Source: Myxocyprinus asiaticus | Taxonomy: Eukaryota; Chordata; Actinopteri; Cypriniformes; Catostomidae | Length of the DNA: 64,000 bases | Assembly (NCBI RefSeq): GCF_019703515.2 | Contig: NC_059362.1 | Coordinates: 22,566,826-22,630,825 of the forward strand | Reading direction: 5' to 3' | Shown here: one piece after another, positions 42,969 to 53,590 of the stretch | Layout of the letters: the number at the start of each line of letters is the position of its first letter | How positions within the stretch are numbered: the stretch's first letter is position 1 | Position numbers and translations under genes: made by a program | The notes under the pieces: generated by a model | The model's input: the letters and a program-made list of their open reading frames with translations, nothing else | The model's database searches: none | Told to the model about the DNA's origin: nothing

Positions 42969-43192
42969 TTAGCAGTCTTTGGACATCTCATTTCCAAAGA
43001 CTTGTTGCATACCCCTAACTCATGTGATCACACACACAACACTTACAAGTTTACATACTGTAACGTTGCCCAAAGTTGTTGGAACATTCCCTGTAAGGTG
43101 GGAATTTTGATTTTCTACTCTACGTGCCTTTTTTTATTTTAGTTTTTTTTAGTTTGGTCTACAGATGCACTAATCCAAACTCTGTGACCATG

Positions 43193-43194
<2 letters not shown>

Positions 43195-43238
<44 letters not shown>
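43195..43238. repeat. (CT)n microsatellite
   Basis: About 21 CT units ending CCCTCACC. Confidence 0.96.
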
Positions 43239-43244
<6 letters not shown>

Positions 43245-43618
43245 CATATCTGTAATTGCACCTCCACAATGGCATTATAGTGGGCTGCTGGATGGACCAG
43301 TGTTTATAAATGAGGAAGCTGTAATCTGTATGATATTCTCTCATGGGTTTTTATTTGTGTCTGTGTTGTGTTCTGATGTGTCTGGTTCACATGCTGTTGT
43401 GAAAGAGGTACAAAGTGCGTAGGGAGGGTGGGAGGGTGTCTGTGTGTTTATGAAACTGATGGCAACTGGCTCATCCCTCGTTCAAGTCTCTGAGCAATGC
43501 CGGTAATTACCCAGCATTCCAGAATGATTGTGCTCTCTAAATTGCTTACTGAACAAGATGCTCATTTACAACTCACACAAGACATTCTGGGTATTTATTA
43601 TAAATGTGTGATGGTGTG

Positions 43619-43633
43619 CGTGCATGTGCGTGT

Positions 43634-43677
<44 letters not shown>
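43619..43677. repeat. (GT)n microsatellite, partly (GTGC)
   Basis: Starts as GCGTGCATGTGCGTGTGTGC and becomes pure GT for about 17 units. The overlapping ORF with a VCVCVC tail is an artefact of this tract. Confidence 0.96.
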
Positions 43678-43680
<3 letters not shown>

Positions 43681-43886
43681 AGAACATGACTGGCTGAGTA
43701 TACTAAATAAAGATCTTAATGATATGTGTAATTAATCAGCCTGGCCAAGTTTAGACTCCTTTGGACAGGCAGAAATTATATAACCACTGTATATAGTATA
43801 TAGGCTACACACTCACACAGTTGATGCACATCATTAAAGTGCATGAGACTGTGCTCACTGTCATGGCACACCAGTTATATAACAAA

Positions 43887-45387
43887 CAGTTGTGCTCAAA
43901 AGTTTGCATACCCTGGCAGAAATTGTGAAATTTTGGCATTGATTTTGAAAATATGACTGATCATACAAAAAACTGTCTTTTATCTAAGGATAGTGATCAT
44001 ATGAAGCCATTTATTATCACATAGTTGTTTGGCTCCTTTTTAAATAATAATATTAACAGAGATCACCCAAATGGCCCTGATCAAAAGTTTACATACCCTT
44101 GAATGTTTGGCCTTGTTACAGACACACAAGGTGACACACACAGGTTTAAATGGCAATTAAAGGTTAATTTCCCACAGCTGTGGCTTTTTAAATTGCAATT
44201 AGTGTCTGTGTATAAATAGTCAATGAGTTTGTTAGCTCTCACGTGGATGCACTGAGCAGGCTAGATACTGAGTCTTGGGGAGCAGAAAAGAACTGTCAAA
44301 AGACCTGCGTAACAAGGTAATGGAACTTTATAAAGATGGAGAAGGATATAAAAATATATCCAAAGCCTTGAAAATGCCAGTCAGTACTGTTTAGTCACTT
44401 ATTAAGAAGTGGAAAATTCGGGGATCTCTTGATACCAAGACAAGGTCAGGTAGACCATGAAAGATTTCAGCCACAACTGCCAGAAGAATTGTTCAGGATA
44501 CAAAGAAAAACCCACAGGTAACCTCAGGAGAAATACAGGCTGCTCTGGAAAAAGACTTTGTGGTTGTTTCAAGGAGCAAAATACAACGATACTTGAACAA
44601 AAATGAGCTGCATGGTCGAGTTGCTAGAAAGAAGCCTTTACTGCGCCAATGCCACAAAAAAGCCCGCATACAATATGCCAGACAACAACTTGACATGCTT
44701 CGCAGCTTCTGGCACACTGTAATTTGGAGTGACAAGACCAAAATAGAGCTTTATGGTCACAACCACTGATGTTTTGGGGGTTTGTGAGCTCTAAAGGCAC
44801 AGGGAATCTTGTGAAAATTGATGGCAAGATGAACGCAGCATGTTTTCAGAAAATACTGGCAGACAATTTGCATTCTTCTGCATGAAAGCTGCGCATGGGA
44901 CACTCTTGGACTTTCCAGCACGACAATGACCCTAAGCACAAGGCCAAGTTGACCCTCCAGTGGTTACTGCAGAAAAAGGTGAAGGTTCTGGAGTGGCCAT
45001 CACAGTCTCCTGACCTTAATATCATTGAGCCACTCTGGGGAGATCTCAAACGTGCGCTTCATGCAAGACGACCAAAGACTTTGCATGACCTGGAGGCATT
45101 TTGCCAAGACGAATGGGCAGCTATACCACCTGCAAGAATTTGGGGCCTCATAGACAACTATTACAAAAGACTGCACGCTGTCAAAGGGGGCAATACACAG
45201 TATTAAGAACTAAGGGTATGCAGACTTTTGAACAGGGGTCATTTAATTTTTTTCTTTGTTGCCATGTTTTGTTTTATGATTGTGCCATTCTGTTATAACC
45301 TACAGTTGAATATGAATCCCATAAGAAATAAAAGAAATGTGTTTTGCCTGCTCACTCATGTTTTCTTTAAAAATGGTACATATACGG
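43887..45387 (+). mobile_element. Tc1-like transposon with double inverted repeats, right end lost to a SINE
   Basis: The left end has an outer repeat (CAGTTGTGCTCAAAAGTTTG, CATACCC; about 43887-43914) and an inner repeat (GATCAAAAGTTTACATACCC; about 44080-44100). The right side has the matching inner repeat in inverted form (AGGGTATGCAGACTTTTGAA; about 45212-45232). The expected right outer repeat would lie near 45400 but is replaced by SINE sequence from 45388. Paired outer and inner repeats are the IR/DR arrangement of Sleeping Beauty-like Tc1 elements. The transposase on the plus strand is broken. Confidence 0.85.
44287..45206 (+). pseudogene. Tc1-like transposase, two stops plus internal deletion
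   Basis: From 44287 the frame gives ELSKDLRNKVMELYKDGEGY and KNISKALKMPVSTV, the paired-like HTH, interrupted by TAG near 44391 and TGA near 44458. It continues with ARRIVQDTKKNPQVTSGEIQ, LNKNELHGRVARKKPLL and WHTVIWSDKTKIELYGHN with the first catalytic D. After a deletion and frameshift near 44769, 44895-45206 gives TFQHDNDPKHKAKLTLQWLL with the second D and SQSPDLNIIEPLWGDLKRAL with the E (DD34E), ending YYKRLHAVKGGNTQY. About 70 bp, normally encoding a glycine-rich stretch between the first and second D, are missing. It is inactive. Confidence 0.92.
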
Positions 45388-45566
45388 GGGCCTGGGTAGC
45401 TCAGTGGTAAAAGATGCTGGCTACCACCCCTGGAGTTCACTAGTTCGCTAGTTCAAATCCCAGGGTGTGCTGAGTGACTCCAGCCAGGTCTCCTAAGCAA
45501 CCAAATTAGCCTGGTTGCTAGGGAGGGTAGAGTCACATGGGGTAACCTCCTCATGGTCACTATAAT
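45388..45566 (+). mobile_element. tRNA-derived SINE, 3' truncated
   Basis: The head GGGGGCCTGGGTAGCTCAGT has a pol III A-box-like TAGCTCAGTGGTAAAAG, and about 45 bases on GCTAGTTCAAATCCC fits the B box. It continues with GTGCTGAGTGACTCCAGCCA, GGTCTCCTAAGCAACCAAAT and GGGGTAACCTCCTCATGGTC, which I recognise as a cypriniform SINE body. Homology stops near 45566, before the usual end. Not a functional tRNA gene: an extra ACTAGTTCGCTAG duplication sits in the anticodon-to-T-arm part. Confidence 0.8.
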
Positions 45567-45629
45567 GTATATAACAATATCTCAAATGGAAGTAATGCAA
45601 CACATTCTTAAATTATGATTTAAGAGTGA

Positions 45630-46147
45630 TCATGTTCACCCAAAAATGAAAATTCTGTCTTCATTTACCCATTTACCCTCCCAGACTCGTATGACTTTCT
45701 TTCTTCTGCAGGACACAAAAGAAGATATTTTAAAAAATATCTGTTTTGTCCTTTTAAAGTCAATGGGATTCTAAACGGTCAAGCTCCAAAAAAGACATAG
45801 AGGCAGCATAAAAGTAATCCATCCTTGAATGTGCTTAGAAATTCTTGGCAGAAGTGAATATTTTTAGTGAATAAGGATTTCAATTTTGGGTTGTCTCTCA
45901 CCCAGAACTATTATGTTGCTTGAACTTCTTGAGTTGTATGAATTTCTTTTAAGCTGCCTCTATGTCCTTTTTGGAGCTTGACATTTTTGGACCCATTGAC
46001 TTACACTGTATGGACAAAAACATCTGAGATATTCTTCAAAATATCTTTTGTGTTCCACAGAAGACAGAAAGTCAAACAAGTTTGGGATGGCATGAGGGTG
46101 AGCAAATGATAATAGAATTTTCATTTTTGGGTGAACTATTCCTTTAA
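45630..46147. mobile_element. Foldback MITE, family F, copy 1
   Basis: The left arm TTCACCCAAAAATGAAAATT ... TATGACTTTCTTTCTTCTGC ... AAGATATTTTAAAAAATATC ... AAAAAGACATAGAGGCAGC is mirrored by GCTGCCTCTATGTCCTTTTT ... ATATTCTTCAAAATATCTTT ... AGTCAAACAAGTTTGGGATG ... AATTTTCATTTTTGGGTGAA. Arms are about 200 bp each with a 110-bp centre. It encodes no protein. The outer ATTTTTGGGTGAACTATTCC is a hallmark of a very common fish family. Confidence 0.88.
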
Positions 46148-46775
46148 ATACATGCCCTTGGTTGAGTCAGTTTTGTTATGTTAGGACACTCAAAGAAACA
46201 GAGAAATATTGAAAGTGCCACTGAGCGACAGCGTTTACATTCTTCAGAGAAATCAACCAGCAAATGGCTTACTTATAGTTGGCTCTACCCATTAAGCTTG
46301 GATAGAATTGAAAAATGTGTTTTTGTAAAATGTAGCTCATCACAAACAACTCCAAACAAATCCTACAAGAGTAAGCAAGAAACTAGTACAGTGAAAAGTC
46401 CTCATCATCTTCTCCTCCATAAATAAATCAATGTCCGATAAGCAAAAATAAAAATTATTTTTAATAGTAAATTTAACATGTAAGACAAATAACCAATAAA
46501 ACTGGTTCTACATTGAATGGAGAAGACTTTTCTGATATCTTATTCGATTTTCTTAACTGTTTGTTTGTTGCTGTGCTCCTCATATTGCATCTAACAGCGA
46601 AGGAGATATATGTTGAGATATCTTAGTTGATGTTTAGAGACAGTCGCCACACTCCGCTGCTGAAATGGGTTATTTTAATGGGGCCTTTTTCACATTTGCC
46701 ACAGAGCCATTCATCACACATCAGCTGGGAATTACTCTGCAAAGAGATCCTTTTCTCTCAATTTCACTCACGCCT

Positions 46776-46840
<65 letters not shown>

Positions 46841-47399
46841 ATTTCTCTTCAACTCTCCCTCTTGTAGGCACAAGTTGAAATTGGAATTTAGAAAGAGTTT
46901 TATCACCATGACAATAAGCATATTGAACCCTTGCTGCATTCAATTTCAGTCTGAGTAGGAAAAACTTTCCCTCTCTCGTATTCACCTGCCTGAATGTATT
47001 CACTTCTTGCTTTTATATGGCAGCTTCCTTAAGCTGGTGCTTGAGAAAAATTCTCAGAGGTGTAGATGAGAGAAAAGCAGAAAAAGAGAGAAGAGCGGGG
47101 GAGTGTGGGCTTCTCTGTGTCGCGTTCAGAGAAGGCAGTAACCCTTTTGTCGTCTTTAATTAAAGCTCATTTAGCATATGGCTAATGAGGAAAGGTTTTA
47201 ATCAGTGGGGCTGTGAAAATAACAAAGGGAATGAATTTAATTTATTCAATAGATGATTTAAGCTCTCCTGCAGTCTAATTGCTCTAATGAGTTCTGTAGT
47301 TCCAAATATCAAAAGTTTCCTAAGGACATGGCGGAATGTGTGTAAAATAAGGCTATTCTTGGATATATATGGATCCCTATCCATAATTTCATATCTGCA
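46148..47399. other. Stretch with one (CT)n tract, no gene
   Basis: No recognisable coding sequence. The open frames at 46627-46958 are products of the CT tract. Confidence 0.55.
46781..46837. repeat. (CT)n microsatellite
   Basis: About 28 uninterrupted CT units. Confidence 0.97.
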
Positions 47400-47810
47400 T
47401 GCAGGGGTGTCATGTAGCAATGTTTTTTTGAGGGAGGCACCAATGGTAGTCCTGGCTTACTTGGTGCCCTATAGGTAAGATAGCACATGACCAGAGAAAG
47501 AAAAAAATGGTACACGTTTGTTTATTTTTTGGGGAACCAATTCCTAACATTCTACGAACATTATTTGTATTTATTCTTATTTTTATAGAACCATAAAAAT
47601 TTTCCAAGGACATTCCAGAAACTATTTTTTTTAGCTGCTTGATCTGCAGAAGGTGCAACTCAGTTGGACTGATTTCGACATAACTGCGTAATTTCTTTTA
47701 GTGTTTTAGACTACCCCATTTTTAACTTGCAGTACATGTGCAACTTAAGTATCTCAATTATTAAGATACAAATTATTATTATTATTATTATAATTATATC
47801 TTTCGTATTT
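47400..47810. repeat. Dispersed repeat family C, uninterrupted copy
   Basis: The left part matches 7235-7330 and the right part (GCAGAAGGTGCAACTCAGTT, AGTGTTTTAGAC, CATGTGCAACTTAAGTATCT) matches 11330-11480, but here they are only about 200 bp apart. An (ATT)n run lies near 47773-47791. This copy serves as the empty-site reference for the DIRS D2 insertion. Confidence 0.5.
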
Positions 47811-47920
47811 TAGTATATGTTTGTGTTGTGTCACATTTAAACTGTGTTGTGCTGTGAAGATTATGCTTATCTATGCACTAAATTCAAATAGAATGCAGTG
47901 AAACGAAGAAGCAAACCTGC

Positions 47921-48178
47921 TAAAGAGGCAGTCACACTAGGCTTTGAGCACGCACATTTTTTTTGGACAACACAACGGACTAGGATATAAGTCACATGGG
48001 AGAGCTTTTGGTTTTAATAAATAATGAATCACAAGTAACAAATTATATTATATTTAAAATGTCAAAATATATTGTCTACTTACTTTTCTTCAACAATAAA
48101 ACACACATATTTGAAATATGTATTCTTTGCATTGAGCCAAGATCTCAATTGTGACATTTCGATCTTCTATTTGTTATC
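47921..48178 (+). repeat. Dispersed repeat family H, copy 1
   Basis: GCAGTCACACTAGGCTTTGA, GACAACACAACGGAC, TAAATAATGAATCACA, AACAATAAAACACAC, TTTGAAATATGTATTCTTTG and ATTGAGCCAAGATCTCA match 62062-62290 in the same order and orientation. No coding content. The family is not identified. Confidence 0.7.
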
Positions 48179-48179
48179 A

Positions 48180-48440
48180 GTCTTCTCCAGGGCTGGATTG
48201 GTAATCTGGCATACCGGGCATTTTTCCGGTGGGCCGATGCACTTTGGGGCCGATCAGGGGTGGACTGGCCATCGGGAGAACCGGGCCGGCCACGAAATGG
48301 GCCGAATGGGCTGCGACCAGGTTGCCGCGTTATGCAGAACGGGCCACAAAACGGCGCCGCGATATGCCGAAGGGGGCAGTGATATGCAGAAAAGGACAGC
48401 GACCCAGGGTGCCTGTTCACACAGGGTGCCTTTTTGGGTC
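48180..48440. repeat. GC-rich dispersed repeat (GGGCTGGA...CCGGGC)
   Basis: A sharply GC-rich island with CAGGGCTGGATTGGTAATCT, GGCATACCGGGCATTTTTCC, GGTGGGCCGATGCACTTTGG, then a near duplicate beginning GGGGTGGACTGGCCATCGGG. I recognise this opening from an abundant cyprinid repeat. The repeated start suggests one copy inserted into, or duplicated inside, another. Overlapping open frames have no known domain. Confidence 0.5.
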
Positions 48441-49652
48441 TGTCTGTGCTATTTAAGAATAGTTTTTCTATGTAAACATGCACTGAACGCACATCTTTGA
48501 TCTTGCTGCATTTTTAACATCTCGTGCTATCAGTGCAGTATTTAAGGCAGCGTGTCAAAGACCTTCAACCTTTTAAAACATATCTCAAGACACTTATATC
48601 TCGAGATGCATATAGCTTTTTTAAAGCAAGAATGTGTTCTGTGTGACTGGCCTCTGTTTTTTCCTCATTCTCATGCTGTCTGTTCTATTATGTGGTTGCG
48701 CTTGGCTGCAGACTGAGCTGTGATTGTCTCTGTGGCGTGCTGCTGGTGTAGCAAAAGCAGGTATTAGCCTATCATAGCGCGGTCAGGGAAAAAAAAATCT
48801 ACACACCTAAACTAGAGAGTAGAAAAAGGAAAGAGAATATTTAACCTGCCAGCCCAGAATATGGATTTTTAAAGGGCAAATGCATACTGCTGTACTGAGT
48901 TACATGACAAACAATGTCATTTAAATTTCTTCCTCAGCTGTGTGCTCACTACACTTCAGTACAAGTAATTTAATAATGGAAATCAGGTGTTGTCATGATT
49001 ATGTTTGTGAATTGAAAAATTATTTTAAAATGCTCTTCCATTTTCATGGATATGAATAGGCTTAATCTATAGAATAATCTATACAACTCTTATTGTGTAA
49101 AGGTGGTTGACACTGTGAGTCTGGAACTCACATGCTGAGTCATAACCGCAGATAACTTGAATGTTCGATAGCAAACAGAGATTGTATTATGTGTGTATGT
49201 GTGGGTCTGTCTTTGTCACTTTGTGTCTTTGTGTACCTTTGTGTCTGTGTGCCTGTGCAAGGGGAGATTGAGACGTCACTCTTGACATTTTCCCTTTAAT
49301 GAAGGTTTCGTTTGAACTCTTAACACTTTTCAATTAAATGTCTTTTCTCTCTCTCCAAAAACACCTTTTAACAATAAGATATCAGTACCATACAATATAC
49401 TTATTTCATGATGTATGAGAGACAAATGTTATTCTATGAAAAACATCATAATTTTTTAAAAACACTTTACCTTTTCAGTGTACAATGTTTGTTTTCATCT
49501 CATATTTTATTGCTTTGAATGTGTTTTGAAAAAAGCATTATAGTATATTTTTGTAGCAATCTTTTGATAGACTGCTGCATACTGAAAGTGCAAAACACAC
49601 CCACCCAACAAAGTGAGTAGTATAATTCATTAAGCACATCAGCGCATAGTTG
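48441..49652. other. Stretch without recognisable gene
   Basis: No recognisable coding sequence or paired repeats. Confidence 0.5.
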
Positions 49653-51003
49653 GTTCCCTATCTGTCACTCACTCGACATTGTGTCGATGTAGTGACACTC
49701 TTGGGAGCCCCAAACACCTCTGCTTTTTGAAAAAAGGCCAATGGAAATTGCCGAGTGGAATTTGCATGCCACTCCCCTGGACATACGGGTATGAAAGGAG
49801 TTGGTATGCAAACACTCATTCAGATTTTCTCTTCGGAGCAGATCGGTTCTATTCATTGAGCTGAATTCACAGAGTTCATTCACCTCGCCTGCTGAATTTA
49901 CGGCGCATTTCAGCGGCTTCTCCCCCTCTGCACCTGTGGACTGCAGAGAACGCCCCTGGGTGCTTCGGCAGAACAGCAAAAAGAGAGTATATTCTAAAAG
50001 AGTATATTTTCAACTCTAAAAGAGCGGCACACACGGAACGTCTTTTTAAAGAAGCCTTTCCATTTGTGTGTTATTCCTGGTTGTAGTCGTTTTCTCTCCG
50101 CTTCTGACAGCCACAATCGCTGTCTTACGTGTCTGGGCGCTGCCCGCGCGGAGACTTCGTTCGTAGATGGGTCTTGTCCTCATTGGGAGAACATGACCAT
50201 GGCAACGTTGCGGTCACCCCAGCGGCTCCCCGCCTCGGTCCTTCTACCTACGGGTAGGAGGCTGTGTCGGTTAGCACTGGGGGTGATTTGGGGACTCCAA
50301 TGGGACCACCTCCACCGGGTAACCCCCAAGGACCTCCCATTCCTCAGCACGCTCCCTTTCCCCAGTCGGACTCTTGGATGAGAACGCCAGCTCCTCTCAG
50401 GGCGAGTTCGACCTCTTATTCAGGGCCTGGGAAGACGATGAGTTATCGAGCGCAGCATCGGAGAGTGGGCTCATCCATTCTGACGCGCAGGCTTCGGCTG
50501 GGCTTCCCCCTTCGGGCATGGTCGCCCAGTCTCAGGCCGACGTGGAGATGATGGACATGCTTTCCCGGGCAGCCGCGAGCGTTGTGCTAGAGTGGAACCC
50601 TCCACTTTTCCCTGAACCCTCGCGGCTCGATGATTGGTTCCTGGGCTCAGAGCGCCGCTCACGGCCACACCCCGCCCCAGTTCCTTTCTTCCCGGTGCAT
50701 GAGGAACTGACAAGATCGTGGGGGGCACCTTTTACCACCCGGTCCCGATCTTTCAGCTCCCCCGCTCTCACTACCCTCGATGGTGGGGCGGCCAAGGGGT
50801 ATTCGGTGATCCCCCAGGTGGATAAGGTGCTCGCGGTGCACTTGTGCCCACAGAGTGCCACCACCTGGCGCAGGCGCCCGAAGCTCCCATCCAAGGCCTG
50901 TAGGTTATGTCGTCTCTGATGGCTAAGGCCTATGGTGCCGCTGGACAAGCCGCCTCCACCCTGCACGCAATGGCTCTCCTGCAGGTACACCAAGCCAAGG
51001 CAC
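49653..51003 (+). mobile_element. DIRS-like retrotransposon copy D5, 5' part only
   Basis: It begins with the DIRS left end (GTTCCCTATCTGTCACTCAC) at 49653, exactly like D3, and runs through the terminal repeat, leader and gag-like ORF. It stops abruptly at CACCAAGCCAAGGCAC (51003) in the middle of gag, where a LINE 3' fragment begins. The terminal repeat keeps the octamer (49760-49767), but the TATA position reads TATGAAAG. RT, RNase H, recombinase and right end are all missing. Confidence 0.9.
50190..50990 (+). pseudogene. gag-like ORF1 of DIRS copy D5, truncated
   Basis: ORF1 starts near ENMTMATLRS, with a deletion and frameshift close to the start. Its longest open piece is 50374-50919: ASSSQGEFDLLFRAWEDDEL, SSAASESGLIHSDAQASAGL, VEMMDMLSRAAASVVLEWNP, EPSRLDDWFLGSERRSRPHP and VLAVHLCPQSATTWRRRPKL. 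It carries a segment (VLEWNPPLFPEPSRLDDWFL ... HEELTRSWGAPF) that is damaged in D1 and D3, so this copy is the best record of the central gag region. A frameshift near 50908 leads to MAKAYGAAGQAASTLHAMAL LQV before truncation at 51003. A role in RNA packaging is inferred by analogy only. Confidence 0.82.
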
Positions 51004-51490
51004 TGCCCACCACTGCAAAGCCCTGCAAAGGGCAGTGCGAACTGCCAGACACATCATCGGAGGTGAGCTTCCCTCCCTCCAGGACATATATACCAGGCGG
51101 TGTGTGAAAAAAGCTCAGAGGATCATCAGAGACTCCAGCCACCCAAGCCATGGGCTGCTCTCACTGCTACCATCAGGCAGGCGGTATCGCAGCATCAGGA
51201 CCCGCACCAGCCGACTTCATGACAGCTTCTTCCCCCAAGCAATCAGACTTCTGAACTCTTGATCTCTCACGATCAATATACATCAGCACTGCACTTTATT
51301 AATCTTATTATCTCACACTGGACTGTCTTAAATTATATTCTCTCTTAACAACACACTGGCAACTGACTATCAACCGACAGCCTGAAAGTCAATACAGTAC
51401 AATACAACCTACTGTATATTTTATATATACTATATATATACTATTTTTATTGTATAATGTGTATTCTATATTTTCTATAAACTTTTCACA
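51004..51490 (+). mobile_element. LINE 3' fragment (Rex1/L2-like), fused to DIRS D5
   Basis: 51020-51258 encodes ARHIIGGELPSLQDIYTRRC, VKKAQRIIRDSSHPSHGLLS, LLPSGRRYRSIRTRTSRLHD and SFFPQAIRLLNS followed by a stop. This is the C-terminal end of the RT-bearing ORF of a Rex1- or L2-type LINE. The 3' untranslated part (ATCTCTCACGATCAATATAC, ACAACACACTGGCAACTGAC) follows to about 51490. The 5' truncation is typical of LINE insertions. It differs from the LINE at 37.5-40.95 kb ([20 protein letters not shown]), so it is a second family. Confidence 0.82.
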
Positions 51491-52202
51491 GCAAGCATAT
51501 GTTACTATCAATGCAAAGAAATGGCACACTAATGCACTAAACAAACGTCTGAAGCCACAATGAATATCTGGGATTCAAAGTTGAATATAAACCTGGAACT
51601 AAACAGAAAGTTTTTCGGGTTTTAAAAAAATTAAAACAAAGAAACGTTATGACATCAAATTACCGCCTGATCGCTGCAATGTCATGCGGAAACACTCAAA
51701 ATGGCATTGGCTTCAGCAATAAAAAAAGTAGTTATCTTGTAATATTTCTGTGTAATAATTCATATAATTGACTATTAATGTCTTAATAATGCAAGATTAA
51801 TCTGAAAATAAATGAAAAACATACAATACAGTTTAATGTAGCTAGTACAGAGTTGGATAACCATCTAATATCTAATGTCCCGCTAAATAAACTATAAGTT
51901 TATTAATAATGCATTTGCATAAGGACTGTCACTTGTTGTATTGTGGTTTTGTCTATTGATTACTCAAATTAGGCTGTGTTTTTGTCATTAAATCTGATGG
52001 TATGTTCATTATTGTACAACATAAAAATGTGATTTAATGTTGTAATTATGTATTTCGCAGTTGTCAACAACATCTCACACTCATTCATTAATAGTGTTGC
52101 CATAGAAACGCATAATTCCGAGTTTCCAGGGCATGAACAGCTCCAAACAGAATTTCAGTTGCCAACTCGTAATTACGGTAATTACGACATGGCATGAATA
52201 CA
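51491..52202. other. Stretch without recognisable gene
   Basis: AT-rich; nothing recognisable. Confidence 0.5.
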
Positions 52203-52440
52203 GCTTAATTCTATCAGGCATCTCATCCAATCACAACACAGCCTCTGCTTTATTATGCAGCTCAGGTGTTTGTCATAGTTGCCTACTTCCGCTGTTTTCA
52301 CGTCACACGCTATGCCTAGCTTCTCCAAGAAACAGTGGCTTCATGTCATTATCTACTAACTGTGATGTTCCACAGCGCAGCTGTTCTCCATCAGGAAATA
52401 CGCTAAATTTTGTTTTTAATATATTTAACACATTTATTGT
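52203..52440. repeat. Unclassified repeat, copy 1 of two
   Basis: TTAATTCTATCAGGCATCTC plus ATCCAATCACAACACA recurs at 56182-56217 with one difference. Both copies are later followed by ATTTTGTTTTTAA. Between the shared pieces this copy has about 160 extra bases, so one copy is rearranged. Confidence 0.5.
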
Positions 52441-52857
52441 AACGTACATATTTAAAAATGTATACTATTTTTATACATTTGAAATGTGTAAATCTAAAAA
52501 AACAAACAAAAAACAAACAAACATGGCCTGATCTGTGTTTTGTTTTTGTATTTTCTGAATTTTTTAGCATTGAAGTACCAGCTTTACAGGTCAAGTACAG
52601 AGGTTGCACAACAAATATCAGAGGTTGTAAAATTTTAATCATGGCCTATTTTATTTGTCCTATTAGTTTACATTTCCCTGATAAGTAGTATATTTCAAAG
52701 TCAACATTTTTTTCGCAACTTACATTATTTATGATTCTGGTTGAGAGCGCAGAGCATGTCTGGTGACATTTTGCCTACACACATACAGTGTGTGGCTGCG
52801 CACACAGAAAACAAGCGGGCAAGAGAGAATTTTTTTTTTAAAAGACTGCACACTTAG

Positions 52858-53590
52858 GGTGCTTATCAAACGGAAGGCTGCAGCCTAGTAAGGCTGTGTC
52901 CTGCCTAGACCAGTCCTTCTGAGGCTGTAGGCTAGACTCCTCCTCAGCACTCAATGCTAGAATGAGACAGTCTTGTAAGTGCACATGGTGAACCATAAGC
53001 TTAGAACCATGTGATATTTTACTTTGTTTAGAAAACCCATATACTTCAGAAAATGAGAAATATATCCTTAATCCCATAATTATTTTAGCAAAATGTTTTA
53101 TTAAAAGTTAAGAGTCACTCAAAAAAGCCTTTATATAATACATTTTGCAACACTGATCTTAGAATTTATATTTCAACCCTTTCAAATATGAAAAAAAACA
53201 GAAACCTAGACTTGTAAAATCTATAAAACTTTTAAAGCTTTTCAAATTAATGTAATTGCCCTTTTATTATTATTATTATTATTATTTTTGTGATTTGTAT
53301 CTTCTAATTTGTTGTATTGTCTGAACTACTTGCATTTTTAATTTGTTTACATGTTGTCTTGGTGCATATATGAATAAAAACGTATCTAAAGAATGTAAGC
53401 AGCGTCATAAATGTTTACGCCTCTGCGGTCATGCAACTCGTTTTCCACCCTTTTTAAAATAATTTGGGACATGTGCAAAGGATTGTGGGTGATTGAAGGC
53501 CACAAAGGATACACCCGATGCATTCTCCAAAATATGTCAAAGAAGGCTACGAAACGAGGCTGCCTTCCAAGTGTCCTCACAACTGAGATG
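52858..53590 (+). mobile_element. Non-autonomous DNA transposon-like repeat family G, copy 2
   Basis: The left end (ATCAAACGGAAGGCTGCAGC, AAGGCTGTGTCCTGCCTAGA) and right end (AAGGATACACCCGATGCATT, AAAGAAGGCTACGAAACGAG, GCTGCCTTCCAAGTGTCCTC) match the two ends of the copy at 28806-29350 in inverted orientation. The outer GGAAGGC(T)GCAGCCT words form short inverted ends. The interior is AT-rich and non-coding. Confidence 0.55.

Noticed and set aside
43497..43682. Frame ending VCVCVCVC
   Set aside because: Produced by the (GT)n tract.
45388..45470. Possible tRNA gene with A and B boxes
   Set aside because: The body continues into a cypriniform SINE and the cloverleaf is broken by a duplicated ACTAGTTCGCTAG, so it is a tRNA-derived SINE head.
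46627..46958. SLSLSL-rich frames on the plus strand and EREREK-type frame on the minus strand
   Set aside because: Produced by the (CT)n tract.
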